Assembly: GCA_036373915.1 (NCBI GenBank)
Contig: DASUUU010000157.1
Coordinates: 7,433 to 71,432, forward strand
From: JASLBX01 sp036373915
Lineage (GTDB): Bacteria > Actinomycetota > Actinomycetes > Jiangellales > Jiangellaceae
Reading direction: 5' to 3'
Length of the DNA: 64,000 nt
The position numbers were made by a program, and so were the translations under genes. Of this stretch, positions 24,904-33,588 are shown piece by piece; positions within the stretch are counted from its first letter, which is position 1, and every line of letters begins with the position of its first letter. The notes below the pieces were generated by a model. That model was not told where the DNA came from. It did no database searches and saw only the letters and a list, made by a program, of their open reading frames with translations.

Positions 24904-27212
24904 GCGACCATCTGGACGGCAAGCACGTTCTGCTCACCGGGGTCACCGGGTTTCTCGGCCAGGCCACACTGGAGAAGCTGCTGTCGACCTACCCGACGAC
25001 GCGAATCTCGGTGCTGATCCGACCGAAGGGCAGCCAGCCGGCGGCGAACCGCTTGCCCGGGCTGCTCCGAAAGGACGTGTTCAAGAACTGGCGCGAGCGG
25101 GTCGGAGACGAGGTCGCCGAGCAGACCGTCGCTGAGCGCGTCACCGTGGTCGAGGGCGACCTCGGGGTCGACCAGCCGCCGCGACTCCCCGACGATCTCG
25201 ACGTGGTCGTGCACAGTGCCTCGATCGTGTCGTTCGATCCGCCGATCGACGAGGCGTTTCGTACCAACGTCGTGGGGGTCACACGGCTTTACGACGCCAT
25301 CAAGGCCTCCGGCGGTGATCCCCACGTTGTACACATCTCGACCGCTTACGTAGCCGGCGTCCGCAAGGGCGTCGTGCACGAGGCGCCGCTGGCGCATGAC
25401 GTCGACTGGCGAGCCGAGGCCGCTGCGGCAGCCGCTGCCCGCGCCGAGGTCGAGACCCAGTCGCGCCGCCCCGAGATCCTCCGCAAGGCGATGGACGCGG
25501 CCCGTGCCGAACACGGCAAGGCCGGACCGCAGGCCGTCGTCCAGGCCGCCGAACCATCCCGGCGCGAGTGGGTCAACGACCGGCTGGTCGACTACGGCCG
25601 GGTTCGTGCGCAGAGCCTCGGCTGGCCCGACGTCTACACGTTGACCAAGGCGCTCGGCGAGCGGGCCGCAGAGGAGCTGTGGGGCGAGGCCGGGCATCGC
25701 CTGTCGATCCTGCGGCCGGCCATCGTCGAGAGCTCCCTGGCGCACCCCTTCCCGGGCTGGATCGACGGCTTCAAGATGGCCGACCCGCTGATCCTCGCGT
25801 ACGGGCGCGGCATCCTGCCGGAGTTTCCCGGACTGCCGGACAGCGTGCTCGACTTGATCCCCGTCGATCTTGTCGTCAACGCGACCCTGGCCGTCGCCGC
25901 CGACCCGCCCGAGCCCAGCAAGCCCCAGTACTTCCACGTCAGCTCCGGGGCCCGGAACCCGCTGCCGTTCCGGGCCATGTACGAGCACGTTCACGAGTAC
26001 TTCCGGCGCCATCCCATGCCGGACTCCGAACGGGGACATATCCAGGTGCCGGCGTGGAGATTCCCCGGCAGCACTCAGGTGCTGCGGATGCTACGCACCG
26101 GCGAAAAGGCGGTCGAGTACGCAGAGAAGGTGCTGCTGCACATCCCGGCGAGCGACCGCACGCGCAAGCTGCAGAGCGACGTCTACCGCCGGCAGCAGGA
26201 ACTCGAGGTCTTGCGCAAGTACGCCGATCTCTACCAGGCCTACACCCAGGCCGAGGTCATCTACGACGACCGCCGCACGCTCGCCCTGCACCGCTCGCTG
26301 CCACCCGACCGGCAGGCCGAGCACGGGTTCGATTCGGCCGTCATCGACTGGAAGCACTACCTGCAGGAGGTGCACTACCCCAGCGTCACCGAACTCATGC
26401 GCTCGTTCTCCGGGCGGCCGCGGGCCAAGAGCAAGGCCGACCGGGCCTTGCCGCAGTCCACCGACGCCGCGGCGGTCTTCGACCTCGAGGGCACGGTCGT
26501 CGCGTCCAATACCGTCGAGCAGTACCTGTGGACCCGGCTGGCCAGCCTGCCCCGGTCGCAGTGGCCGCGCGAGCTCAGCGACCTGCTCCGTAACCTGCCC
26601 CGCTACCTGCGCGCCGAGCGCCGGGACAGGGGCGATTTCATCCGGACCTTCATGCGGCGCTACGAAGGAGTGGACGAAGCCGAACTGCGCCGCCTCGTGG
26701 AGGATTCCATCGGTGACGCCCTGTTGCAGCGAGCCATGCCCGAGGCGATCCGGCGGATCCGGGCCCATCGGGCTGCCGGGCACCGGACCGTCCTGATCAC
26801 CGGCACCATCGACACCCTTGTCGAGCCGTTCGCGCCGCTGTTCGACGAGGTGGTCGCCGGACGGATGCACACCCGGGAAGGTGTGTGGACCGGCTACCTG
26901 GACCGCCCGCCGCTGGTTGACGAGGCCCGCGCGGCCTGGCTGAGGGGCTACGCCGAGACGGCCGGCGTCGACCTGGCCCAGTCGTACGCCTACGGCGACA
27001 GCCATTCCGACCGAGCCTGGCTCGAGTTGGTGGGTCACCCGCAGGCGGTCAACCCGGACGCCGCGCTGTACCGGCACGCCAAGCGCAAGCGCTGGCAGAT
27101 CCACAGTTGGGGTACGCACACTCGCGGCCGGCTCGCCGCACTGTCCGGGGTCGTCACGACGCCCGCCGCCGGCCCTGGGGATACGCCGAGTCTGTTGGAG
27201 GTGCGCCGGTGA
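24900..27212 (+). CDS. Fatty-acyl reductase/HAD phosphatase fusion
   Basis: The product is 770 aa. Residues 1-360 are a male-sterility-type (NAD_binding_4) SDR domain: GKHVLLTGVTGFLGQ binds NADPH, VVVHSASIVSFDPP and VYTLTKALGER (Tyr 246, Lys 250) form the active site; it reduces acyl-CoA or acyl-ACP to aldehyde or alcohol. Residues about 370-500 are a FAR C-terminal region. From about residue 520 a SerB-like HAD-IB domain follows: VFDLEGTVVASNT (Asp 528; the usual second Asp is Glu 530), LITGTIDTLVEPF and YGDSHSDRAWLEL (Asp 700). ATGA and GTGA overlaps link it to both neighbours. It probably makes fatty alcohol or aldehyde and removes a phosphate or transfers it; the physiological substrate is unknown. 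Confidence 0.85.
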   Translation: MSDHLDGKHVLLTGVTGFLGQATLEKLLSTYPTTRISVLIRPKGSQPAANRLPGLLRKDVFKNWRERVGDEVAEQTVAERVTVVEGDLGVDQPPRLPDDLDVVVHSASIVSFDPPIDEAFRTNVVGVTRLYDAIKASGGDPHVVHISTAYVAGVRKGVVHEAPLAHDVDWRAEAAAAAAARAEVETQSRRPEILRKAMDAARAEHGKAGPQAVVQAAEPSRREWVNDRLVDYGRVRAQSLGWPDVYTLTKALGERAAEELWGEAGHRLSILRPAIVESSLAHPFPGWIDGFKMADPLILAYGRGILPEFPGLPDSVLDLIPVDLVVNATLAVAADPPEPSKPQYFHVSSGARNPLPFRAMYEHVHEYFRRHPMPDSERGHIQVPAWRFPGSTQVLRMLRTGEKAVEYAEKVLLHIPASDRTRKLQSDVYRRQQELEVLRKYADLYQAYTQAEVIYDDRRTLALHRSLPPDRQAEHGFDSAVIDWKHYLQEVHYPSVTELMRSFSGRPRAKSKADRALPQSTDAAAVFDLEGTVVASNTVEQYLWTRLASLPRSQWPRELSDLLRNLPRYLRAERRDRGDFIRTFMRRYEGVDEAELRRLVEDSIGDALLQRAMPEAIRRIRAHRAAGHRTVLITGTIDTLVEPFAPLFDEVVAGRMHTREGVWTGYLDRPPLVDEARAAWLRGYAETAGVDLAQSYAYGDSHSDRAWLELVGHPQAVNPDAALYRHAKRKRWQIHSWGTHTRGRLAALSGVVTTPAAGPGDTPSLLEVRR

Positions 27213-28420
27213 TCCTCTCACTCCAGTACCAGCGCTCCCCCGCTCGTTACCTGGCGTCCCGCGGCATCACGTCGGTCAGGGCCGGGCGCCGGTTCGCCGG
27301 CATGGTCGCGGGCAACATGTCGCCGCTGCGGCTGGTGAACCTGCCGGCGCCGGACGTTCCGGACGAGGGCTGGACGAGGGTGGCTCCCATCCTTTCCGGC
27401 ATCTGCGGATCCGACCTGGGGCTGCTCACCGGGCAGTCGTCGCCATACCTGTCGCCGGTGACGTCAATGCCTTTCGTGCCTGGTCACGAGGTCGTCGGCG
27501 AGACCCTCGATGACCTGCCGGGCCTGCCCCGCGGAACGCGCGTGGTGCTGGACCCCGTCCTGTCCTGCGAGCCCCGAGGAACCAAGCAGTGCAGGTGGTG
27601 CGCCGCCGGCCGGCACAGCCGCTGCGACCACGTCACCACGGGACGGATCGCGGCCGGCCTACAGACCGGGTTCTGCGCCGATACCGGCGGCGGTTGGAGC
27701 CGTCGCTTCGTGGCGCACCAGAGCCAGTTGCACGTTGTGCCCGACGGGCTGACGAACGAGCGTGCCGTGCTGGTCGAGCCGCTGGCCTGCGCGGTCCACT
27801 CGGTCCGGCGGGTGGACGTCGCGCCCAACTCGACGGTGGCCATCATCGGCGCCGGGACGGTCGGGCTGATGACGCTGCTGGCGTTGAAGGAACTCGCACC
27901 GGACGTCCCGGTCCATGTCGTTGCCAAGCACAAGCACCAGCAGGACCGCGCCCTCGCACTCGGTGCCGCCGCCGTCCACCAGCCGGACCGCGCGGCGCGG
28001 GCGATCCGCCGCACGACGACGGCCCGGATGCACGTCCCGGAGTTCGGCAACGAGTTCCTACTCGGCGGTGTCGACGTCGTGTTCGAGTGCACCGGCGGCG
28101 CATCGGGCCTGGACACCGCGCTACGGCTGACCCGCGCTGGCGGGACTGTCGTGGTGTCGGGCATGCCGTCCGGCAGCGTCGACCTCACGCCCCTGTGGTT
28201 CCGTGAGCTGAAGCTCGTCGGTGCGTACGCCAGCGGCAGCCCGTCCCCAGACTCTCCCCCTGATTTCGAGGTCGCCATGTCACTGGCGGGCTCGGCACCG
28301 CTGGACGACTGGGTCGAGCCGCCCTACCCGCTCCGGCGCTGGCGCGAGGCTTTGGGCCATGCGGCGGAGGCCGGCAAGCTCGGCAGCGTCAAGATCGCCT
28401 TTGCGCCAGGAAAGGACTGA
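27209..28420 (+). CDS. Zinc-dependent alcohol dehydrogenase (MDR family)
   Basis: The product is 403 aa from GTG 27209, which overlaps the previous stop (GTGA). The catalytic Zn Cys is in LSGICGSDLGLL, with GHEVVGE following; the structural Zn site is the four-Cys loop CRWCAAGRHSRC with an added CEPRG; the Rossmann motif is VAIIGAGTVGLMTLLAL. Residues 1-40 form a non-family N-terminal extension. It likely oxidises or reduces an alcohol/aldehyde intermediate produced with the upstream acyl reductase. It is separated by 4 bp from the LarA-like gene. Confidence 0.9.
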   Translation: MILSLQYQRSPARYLASRGITSVRAGRRFAGMVAGNMSPLRLVNLPAPDVPDEGWTRVAPILSGICGSDLGLLTGQSSPYLSPVTSMPFVPGHEVVGETLDDLPGLPRGTRVVLDPVLSCEPRGTKQCRWCAAGRHSRCDHVTTGRIAAGLQTGFCADTGGGWSRRFVAHQSQLHVVPDGLTNERAVLVEPLACAVHSVRRVDVAPNSTVAIIGAGTVGLMTLLALKELAPDVPVHVVAKHKHQQDRALALGAAAVHQPDRAARAIRRTTTARMHVPEFGNEFLLGGVDVVFECTGGASGLDTALRLTRAGGTVVVSGMPSGSVDLTPLWFRELKLVGAYASGSPSPDSPPDFEVAMSLAGSAPLDDWVEPPYPLRRWREALGHAAEAGKLGSVKIAFAPGKD

Positions 28421-28424
28421 GAAC

Positions 28425-30002
28425 ATGAGCAGACCAGGGTTCGTCCTCTCTGTTGACGAGCGCACCCCGCCGCTGCTGGTCCACCAGGGCGAAGGCTTCC
28501 GGCTTGAACGGCTGCCGCTGGGCACGAACGTGATCTACCCGCCGGACTCGCTACCGGGCATCCGAAACCTGGACGCCGCGATCGCGAAGGCGATCCACAA
28601 CCCGATCGGGATCGAGCCACTGCCCGAACTGCTCAAGCCCGGGATGCGGTTGACGATCGTGTTCGACGACTTGTCCCTGCCGCTACCTCCCATGCAGACG
28701 CCGGACGTGCGGCAGCGGGTCATCGAACAGGTCCTCGAGCTGGCCGCCCGGGCCGGCGTCGACGACGTCGAGCTGATCGCGGCCAACTCGCTGCACCGGC
28801 GGATGACACCGGCCGAGCTCAAGCGAGCCGTCGGTGAGCGGGTGTTCCGTTCGTTCTTCCCCGACCACCTGGGCAACCACGATGCCGAAGACCGCGAGAA
28901 TCTCGTCGAGCTCGGCAAGACCGAGCACGGCGAGGTCGTCGAGCTCAACCGGCGGGCCATGGAGAGTGACCTCGTCGTCTACGTCAACATCACGCTGACC
29001 TCGATGAGCGGTGGGCCCAAGTCGTTGTCGGTCGGGCTGGCGAGCTATCGCAGCCTGCGGCACCACCACAACGTGCACACCCTGCGGCATTCGCGCTCGT
29101 TCAACGACCCGCCGAACTCGGCCATGCACCACTCGTACGAGCGAATGAAGGACCTGATCGGCGAGCACGTGAAGGTCTTCCAGATCGAGACCACCCTCAA
29201 CAACGACACATTCCCGTCGTCGATGGGTTTTCTTAACAAGCGCGAGTGGGAGTGGAACCTCGCCGACCAGGCCGCATACCTGGCGGTCAAGCGGGGCAAC
29301 GAGTTGCTTCCAACGCGGGCGCGGCGCAAGATCTGGCAGTCCACGGTGGCGCCGTACGGAGTGACGGGTGTCAACGCGGGGATCCCGTCGCAGGTCCACG
29401 AGATAACGCTGGCCAACGTCCACCGTCAGCAGCTCACCGAGGTCGACGGACAGGCCGACGTGGCGATCTTCGGACTGCCCTACATCTGCCCGTACAACGT
29501 CAACTCGATCATGAACCCCATCCTGGTGATGTCGCTCGGGCTCGGGTATTTCTTCAATCTCTACAAGAACAGGCCGATCGTCCGCCAGGGTGGAGCAGCC
29601 ATCTTCTACCACCCGGTGCCGCACGAGTTCCACCCGGTGCACCACCCGAGCTACATCGACTTCTTCGACGAGGTGCTGACCGAGTCCACGGACCCCGTGG
29701 TGCTGGAGACGAAGTACGAGGAGCAGTTCGCCACCGACCCGTGGTATATCCAGCTGTACCGCAAGAGCTACGCGTACCACGGCGTGCACCCGTTCTACAT
29801 GTGGTACTGGGGCGCGCACGCGCTCGAGCACCTGGGCGAAGTGATCTTTGTGGGTGGCAACCGGAAGACAACGGCGCGCATGGGCTTCAAGGCCGCGTCC
29901 ACGCTCGCCGATGCCCTCGAGATCGCATCCAACACGGTCGGCCGCTCGCCGTCGATCACCTACCAGCATGCCCCGCCTCTGGTAATGGCGGACGTCCGGT
30001 GA
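28425..30002 (+). CDS. LarA-like (lactate racemase N-terminal/DUF2088) protein of unknown substrate
   Basis: The product is 525 aa from ATG 28425. The LarA core is recognised in RLTIVFDDLSLPLPPM (LarA DDxTRPT region, here without the Arg), VELIAANSLHRRMTPAELK (His 124) and ITLTSMSGGPKSLSVGL (SGGxK with Lys 199). LarA uses an Ni-pincer nucleotide bound to this Lys; the His normally found ten residues before it is Ile here. No larB, larC or larE gene is present in the window. It is much longer than LarA (about 430), with extra helical and aromatic C-terminal segments (YAYHGVHPFYMWYWGAHALE). It is probably an epimerase or dehydrogenase-like enzyme for a hydroxy acid or polyol used in the lipid pathway. 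Confidence 0.72.
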   Translation: MSRPGFVLSVDERTPPLLVHQGEGFRLERLPLGTNVIYPPDSLPGIRNLDAAIAKAIHNPIGIEPLPELLKPGMRLTIVFDDLSLPLPPMQTPDVRQRVIEQVLELAARAGVDDVELIAANSLHRRMTPAELKRAVGERVFRSFFPDHLGNHDAEDRENLVELGKTEHGEVVELNRRAMESDLVVYVNITLTSMSGGPKSLSVGLASYRSLRHHHNVHTLRHSRSFNDPPNSAMHHSYERMKDLIGEHVKVFQIETTLNNDTFPSSMGFLNKREWEWNLADQAAYLAVKRGNELLPTRARRKIWQSTVAPYGVTGVNAGIPSQVHEITLANVHRQQLTEVDGQADVAIFGLPYICPYNVNSIMNPILVMSLGLGYFFNLYKNRPIVRQGGAAIFYHPVPHEFHPVHHPSYIDFFDEVLTESTDPVVLETKYEEQFATDPWYIQLYRKSYAYHGVHPFYMWYWGAHALEHLGEVIFVGGNRKTTARMGFKAASTLADALEIASNTVGRSPSITYQHAPPLVMADVR

Positions 30003-30051
30003 TCAGCCGCAGCCCACGCGCCCAGGACGATCCTGCGGGAGGTCTGATCTG

Positions 30052-30984
30052 ATGAGTATCCGCGACGAGATCCAATTGCTCCGTCACGGACGCGACTGGC
30101 GGGGACGCTCGACCGTACCCCGCTCTGCCGACCCCTACGTGCTCGACGACCGCGAGCAGGAGTTCCCGACCGACTGGGCCCGCAGCCGGGCGGGCAAGAT
30201 GGCGCGATCTGTCCTTCAGCGCGGCCTGCTCAAGCCGGTGACATGGAGCCAGACCCGCCCGGTCGTCGAAGGGCTGGAGTATCTGGACAACGTGCAGGGG
30301 CCGGTCGTCTTCGTGGCGAACCACTCATCTCATCTCGACACACCGCTGATCGTCGGATCGGTGCCGCGGCGGTTCGCTGACAAGCTGGCGGTCGGGGCCG
30401 CTGCCGACTACTTCTTCGACGCTCGGTGGCGGGCGATCACAACGGCCCTGTTCTTCAACACCTTCCCCGTCGAGCGCCACGGGCAGCGCCGGCTGCGCTC
30501 GCAGGCGGTCGAGTTGCTGGACGAGGGGTGGAGCCTGCTGTTGTTCCCCGAAGGCACTCGGTCCGAGGACGGCTGGATGAGCGCGTTCAAGTCGGGCACG
30601 GCGCAGCTGTGTGTGAGCCGCAGGGTGCCTGTCGTACCGATCGCGATCCGAGGCGCGTACGCCGCCATGCCTCGGGGCCGGAACTGGCCGGTGCCCGGAC
30701 GCCCGCGGATCGCCGTGCGGTACGGCCGCCCGCTGCTCCCGGTCGAGGGTGAAGGCTTCCGCGAGCTGCGTGAGCGGATGATGCGGGCGGTGTCCCGACT
30801 GGCCGCCGAAGAGGATCTCGGCTGGTACGGCGCGCTGCGGGCGGACGCCGACGACACGCTGCCGACGCCGACCCGCCGTGAGACCGCCGGTGCCCCGGCC
30901 GCCCCTCCGCCCGGCTGGCGCCGTATCTGGGAATCGACCCGCCCCCTGGAGGATCGCCGCCGTCGCCGCGTCTGGACCTGGTGA
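30052..30984 (+). CDS. 1-acyl-sn-glycerol-3-phosphate acyltransferase-like (PlsC family)
   Basis: The product is 310 aa. It transfers an acyl group to a glycerol-phosphate or related lipid at the membrane. The HX4D motif is NHSSHLD, the substrate-binding motif FPEGTRS occurs with EDGWMSAFKSGTA, and VPIAIRGAY closes the core. The N-terminal 70 residues are polar with no clear membrane helix, which is unusual, so it may be peripheral. It starts 49 bp after the LarA-like gene in the same direction and is the last gene of the operon. Substrate specificity cannot be read from the sequence. Confidence 0.87.
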   Translation: MSIRDEIQLLRHGRDWRGRSTVPRSADPYVLDDREQEFPTDWARSRAGKMARSVLQRGLLKPVTWSQTRPVVEGLEYLDNVQGPVVFVANHSSHLDTPLIVGSVPRRFADKLAVGAAADYFFDARWRAITTALFFNTFPVERHGQRRLRSQAVELLDEGWSLLLFPEGTRSEDGWMSAFKSGTAQLCVSRRVPVVPIAIRGAYAAMPRGRNWPVPGRPRIAVRYGRPLLPVEGEGFRELRERMMRAVSRLAAEEDLGWYGALRADADDTLPTPTRRETAGAPAAPPPGWRRIWESTRPLEDRRRRRVWTW

Positions 30985-31088
30985 CGTTCGATCACGTTCG
31001 GCAGGCGGCCCGACGTACCTACATGGCCGCATGCATGAAGATACGTAGCTACCACTGGTGGGCGGCCCACCGGCATTCGCAGCTGTAG

Positions 31089-31106
31089 CCCGGCGCGACT
31101 GCCGGG
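31089..31106 (+). terminator. Small hairpin after the lipid operon, possible terminator
   Basis: CCCGGC (31089-31094) and GCCGGG (31101-31106) form a 6-bp stem with a 6-base loop, followed by TCTT. It lies about 105 bp after the PlsC-type stop. The stem is short, so this call is weak. Confidence 0.3.
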
Positions 31107-31163
31107 TCTTGCAGGACGGGCGGGGCAGCCTTGAGCGCTTGCTGACGCGTTTCCTCGCCCGCC

Positions 31164-31286
31164 CTTTGCAATGCACACGTATGGGAAGCGCGGCATTCGC
31201 CTACCCGTGTGAGGGTGCTCGTTCGGGCGGCTTTGGATGCTCGGCCCAGCCGAGCGTGGCGCTTCCGATTGGTGTGCATTGCAAGG
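31164..31286. repeat. Palindromic intergenic element family A, copy 1 (with 60-bp internal spacer)
   Basis: The left arm begins CTTTGCAATGCACACG at 31164 and continues through GGGAAGCGC; the right arm GGCGCTTCC(gatt)GGTGTGCATTGCAAGG ends at 31286. The arms match the second element at 42151-42214 almost base for base, but here the loop is about 60 bp instead of 6. It lies between the convergent lipid operon and the LytTR gene. The identical design at two convergent junctions suggests a dispersed palindromic element used as a transcription terminator. The 502-bp gap 30985-31486 holds no credible gene, only this element and the array after it. Confidence 0.75.
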
Positions 31287-31296
31287 GAGCAGCGGC

Positions 31297-31445
31297 ACCG
31301 CGGAAGCTCGGTGCCGACCACCCGCCACACTATGGAAGCTCGGTGCCGAGCGCGCGTATCACCGCGGAAGCTCGGTGTCGCTAGAGCAACACCGCGGAAG
31401 CATGGTGCCGGCCGCCCGCCGCACTGTGGAAGCTCGGTGCGGGCG
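31297..31445. repeat. Five-copy tandem array with a 32-bp period
   Basis: The 15-mer GGAAGCTCGGTGCCG recurs with small changes at 31302, 31334, 31366, 31396 and 31428 (spacing 32, 32, 30, 32). In copies 1, 3 and 4 the core is flanked as CACCG-cggaagct-CGGTG, giving short hairpins. The 17-bp interval between cores varies. It is too short and irregular for a CRISPR, and there are no cas genes. It lies at the 3-prime side of the LytTR gene. Confidence 0.75.
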
Positions 31446-31486
31446 CCCGCCGCAGTACCCGACGGCTCCAAGGCGCTCGGGGACGT

Positions 31487-32287
31487 CTACATTCCGAGGA
31501 CGCGGCGCAGCTCGCGGGCCTGCCGGCGCGACACCTCCACCCGGCTGCGCTGCCGGTCGTCCATGACGAGCACGAGCGAGCCCTTGAAGTCGGGCACCAG
31601 CTCGCGGACGTGGTCGAGGTTCACCAGATACGACCGGTGGGTCCGGAAGAAATGACCACGCAACCGGCGCTCCAGTTCGTTCAACGAAAAGCTCACCAGC
31701 ACTCGCTCGTCGGCGAGCTGAAGGTACGAGTATCCACGCGCGGCGCTCGCGTAGATGATCGAGGCCTGGTCGACAAGGACCGTCCGGCCGTCACGCTGCA
31801 CGGGGATACGCCCGAGTGGTTCGGCAGGCGACCCGGGCCCAGCACCCACGCCGCCGAGGCCAACACCAGCCGGTCCTGCGCCGGCGGCGACTGCGTGTGG
31901 TTCCGACTCGTCCGGAGCACCCCCGAGCGCCCGGTCAAGGGCGCGGCGCAGCCGGTCGGCGTCGAACGGCTTGACCAGGTAGTCCACAGCCTCCAGGTCG
32001 AAGGCCTCGACCGCGTAGTCGGGATACGCCGTCGTGAAGATCACCTTGGGACAGTGCGGCAGCCCCCGCAGGGCGGCGGCGATGTCAAGCCCGGTACCGC
32101 CCGGCATCCGGATGTCCAGCAACACCACGTCGTACGTGAGCGACCGGAGCAGGACGAGAGCCTCCTCCACGTTGGTCGCCTCCCCGACGACCTGGACGTG
32201 TTCGAACTCGTCGAGCAGGTAGCGCAGTTCTGCGCGCGCCGGGGCTTCATCGTCGACGATGAGGGCACGGGCACGCATAGCGGTCAC
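31487..32287 (-). CDS. LytTR-family response regulator
   Basis: The product is 266 aa from GTG 32287 (ATG three codons on). The N-terminal receiver has acidic pocket IVDDEAPARAELRYLL, phosphorylated Asp in YDVVLLDIRMPGGTGLD, and the Lys of VDYLVKPFDADRLR. A Gly/Pro/Ala linker follows, then a C-terminal LytTR DNA-binding domain (RTVLVDQASIIYASAARGYS, LNELERRLRGHFFRTHRSYL). Its start overlaps the stop of the LytS-type kinase (GTGA), so the two form one unit. It probably regulates the carboxylate symporters on either side. Confidence 0.9.
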   Translation of the reverse strand: MTAMRARALIVDDEAPARAELRYLLDEFEHVQVVGEATNVEEALVLLRSLTYDVVLLDIRMPGGTGLDIAAALRGLPHCPKVIFTTAYPDYAVEAFDLEAVDYLVKPFDADRLRRALDRALGGAPDESEPHAVAAGAGPAGVGLGGVGAGPGSPAEPLGRIPVQRDGRTVLVDQASIIYASAARGYSYLQLADERVLVSFSLNELERRLRGHFFRTHRSYLVNLDHVRELVPDFKGSLVLVMDDRQRSRVEVSRRQARELRRVLGM

Positions 32288-33588
32288 CGTAACGGGATGC
32301 GAAGATCGATCACAGTGCCCGTGCCTTCGGCGGACTGCACGTCGAGCCGGTAGCGCTCGCCGAACAGCGTCTCGAGCCGCTCGGAGATATTGCGCAACCC
32401 GACCCCGACACTGGCGCCCAGCTCGCCAGAAGTGATCTTGTCGAGGACGGCGGGCGGAATTCCGACGCCGTCGTCTGCGACCTGGATCGCCGTCGTGCGG
32501 GTCAGGGGGTCGACGCGGGCCTTCAACGTCACGGTCCCGCCCTCGAGCTTGTCGGCCAGCCCGTGCTTGACGGCGTTCTCGACGAGCGGCTGGATAGTCA
32601 GCACTGGCACGTGTGCGGTCAGCACCTGCGGGTCGATGTCGTACTTGACCCGGACCCGATCGCCATACCGCGCCTGCTCCAGCGCCAGGTAGGTACGGAC
32701 GAAGAAGTACTCCTGCCCGAACTCGGCGAAGTGCCCGTCCTGGCGCACCGCGTAGCGGAAGAAGTCCGAAAGCCGCAGCAGCAGCTGGCGGGCCTCCTCG
32801 GGATCGGTTCGGGCCTTCGAGGCGATCGTATTGAGGATGTTGAACAGAAAGTGCGGGTTGATCTGCGCTCGCAACGCGTCGAGCTTTGCGTCCGCGGCCA
32901 GGTTCCGCTCACGGTCGAGCTCGGCGAGTTCGAGGTGCAGCGACAGGATCCCCGCCATGCCTTCGACCAGGTCGCGGGCGGGCGGGTCGGCGTAGACCCG
33001 GTAGACCTTGAGCGTCCCGACGATCCGTTTGCCGATCGCGAGCGGCGCGACGACAGCCGACTGGAGCGGGCAGTTCGGCTCGCGGCAGGCGAGCTTCTGG
33101 CGCTGCCGCACCACGACCGTCCGCCCACCCGCCAGCACTCGCGCCGTCGCTTCGGTCTGCGGCGGGTCGCCGACCGTGTGGTGATCCTCGCCGGGCCCGA
33201 CGAAGGCCAGCACCCGCTCCCGATCAGTGATCGCCACTGCGTCGCTGCCTAGCAGGGGGCGCAGCAGCTGAACGGTACGACGCGCGGCGTCCGCGGTGAG
33301 CCCGGACCGAAGCGGCATCGGCCGGCCCACTGCGGCCAGTGTCCGGGTCGATCCAGAGTTCGGTCCGCGGCGGGTCCGGGGCAGTCGCGACGCACGCGCC
33401 GGACGCGACACCCGTGGCCCACGCAGAGCCGACGGGTAACCCAACGTGAGCAGAAGGGTCAGGATCACTCCGGCCACCAGCGTCGTACCGACTCCCAGCG
33501 GCGGGTCGGCGAATACTTGCGTGACGAGGTACACCAGACCCCAGGTGGCGGCGATGGCGGCTGCCAGCGGCAGGCTACCGCTGCGCAT
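32284..33588 (-). CDS. LytS/BtsS-type sensor histidine kinase
   Basis: The product is 434 aa from ATG 33588, chosen for GGAGGAG directly upstream. Two membrane helices (AAAIAATWGLVYLVTQVF, TTLVAGVILTLLLTLGYP) precede a GAF-like region with LACREPNCPLQSAVVAPL, whose Cys pair and CPL resemble the BtsS/LytS sensors. The His kinase domain has LRAQINPHFLFNILNT (phospho-His), LTIQPLVENAVKHGL (N box) and GVGLRNISERLE (G box). The start overlaps the end of the ActP-like symporter gene by 14 bp, so sensor and transporter share a transcript. It may sense a carboxylate or the transporter state. Confidence 0.88.
   Translation of the reverse strand: MRSGSLPLAAAIAATWGLVYLVTQVFADPPLGVGTTLVAGVILTLLLTLGYPSALRGPRVSRPARASRLPRTRRGPNSGSTRTLAAVGRPMPLRSGLTADAARRTVQLLRPLLGSDAVAITDRERVLAFVGPGEDHHTVGDPPQTEATARVLAGGRTVVVRQRQKLACREPNCPLQSAVVAPLAIGKRIVGTLKVYRVYADPPARDLVEGMAGILSLHLELAELDRERNLAADAKLDALRAQINPHFLFNILNTIASKARTDPEEARQLLLRLSDFFRYAVRQDGHFAEFGQEYFFVRTYLALEQARYGDRVRVKYDIDPQVLTAHVPVLTIQPLVENAVKHGLADKLEGGTVTLKARVDPLTRTTAIQVADDGVGIPPAVLDKITSGELGASVGVGLRNISERLETLFGERYRLDVQSAEGTGTVIDLRIPLR

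Noticed and set aside
31297..31445. Regular repeats suggesting a CRISPR array
   Set aside because: The core is 15 bp with 17-bp intervals, copies vary, and no cas genes are nearby; it is a tandem array.
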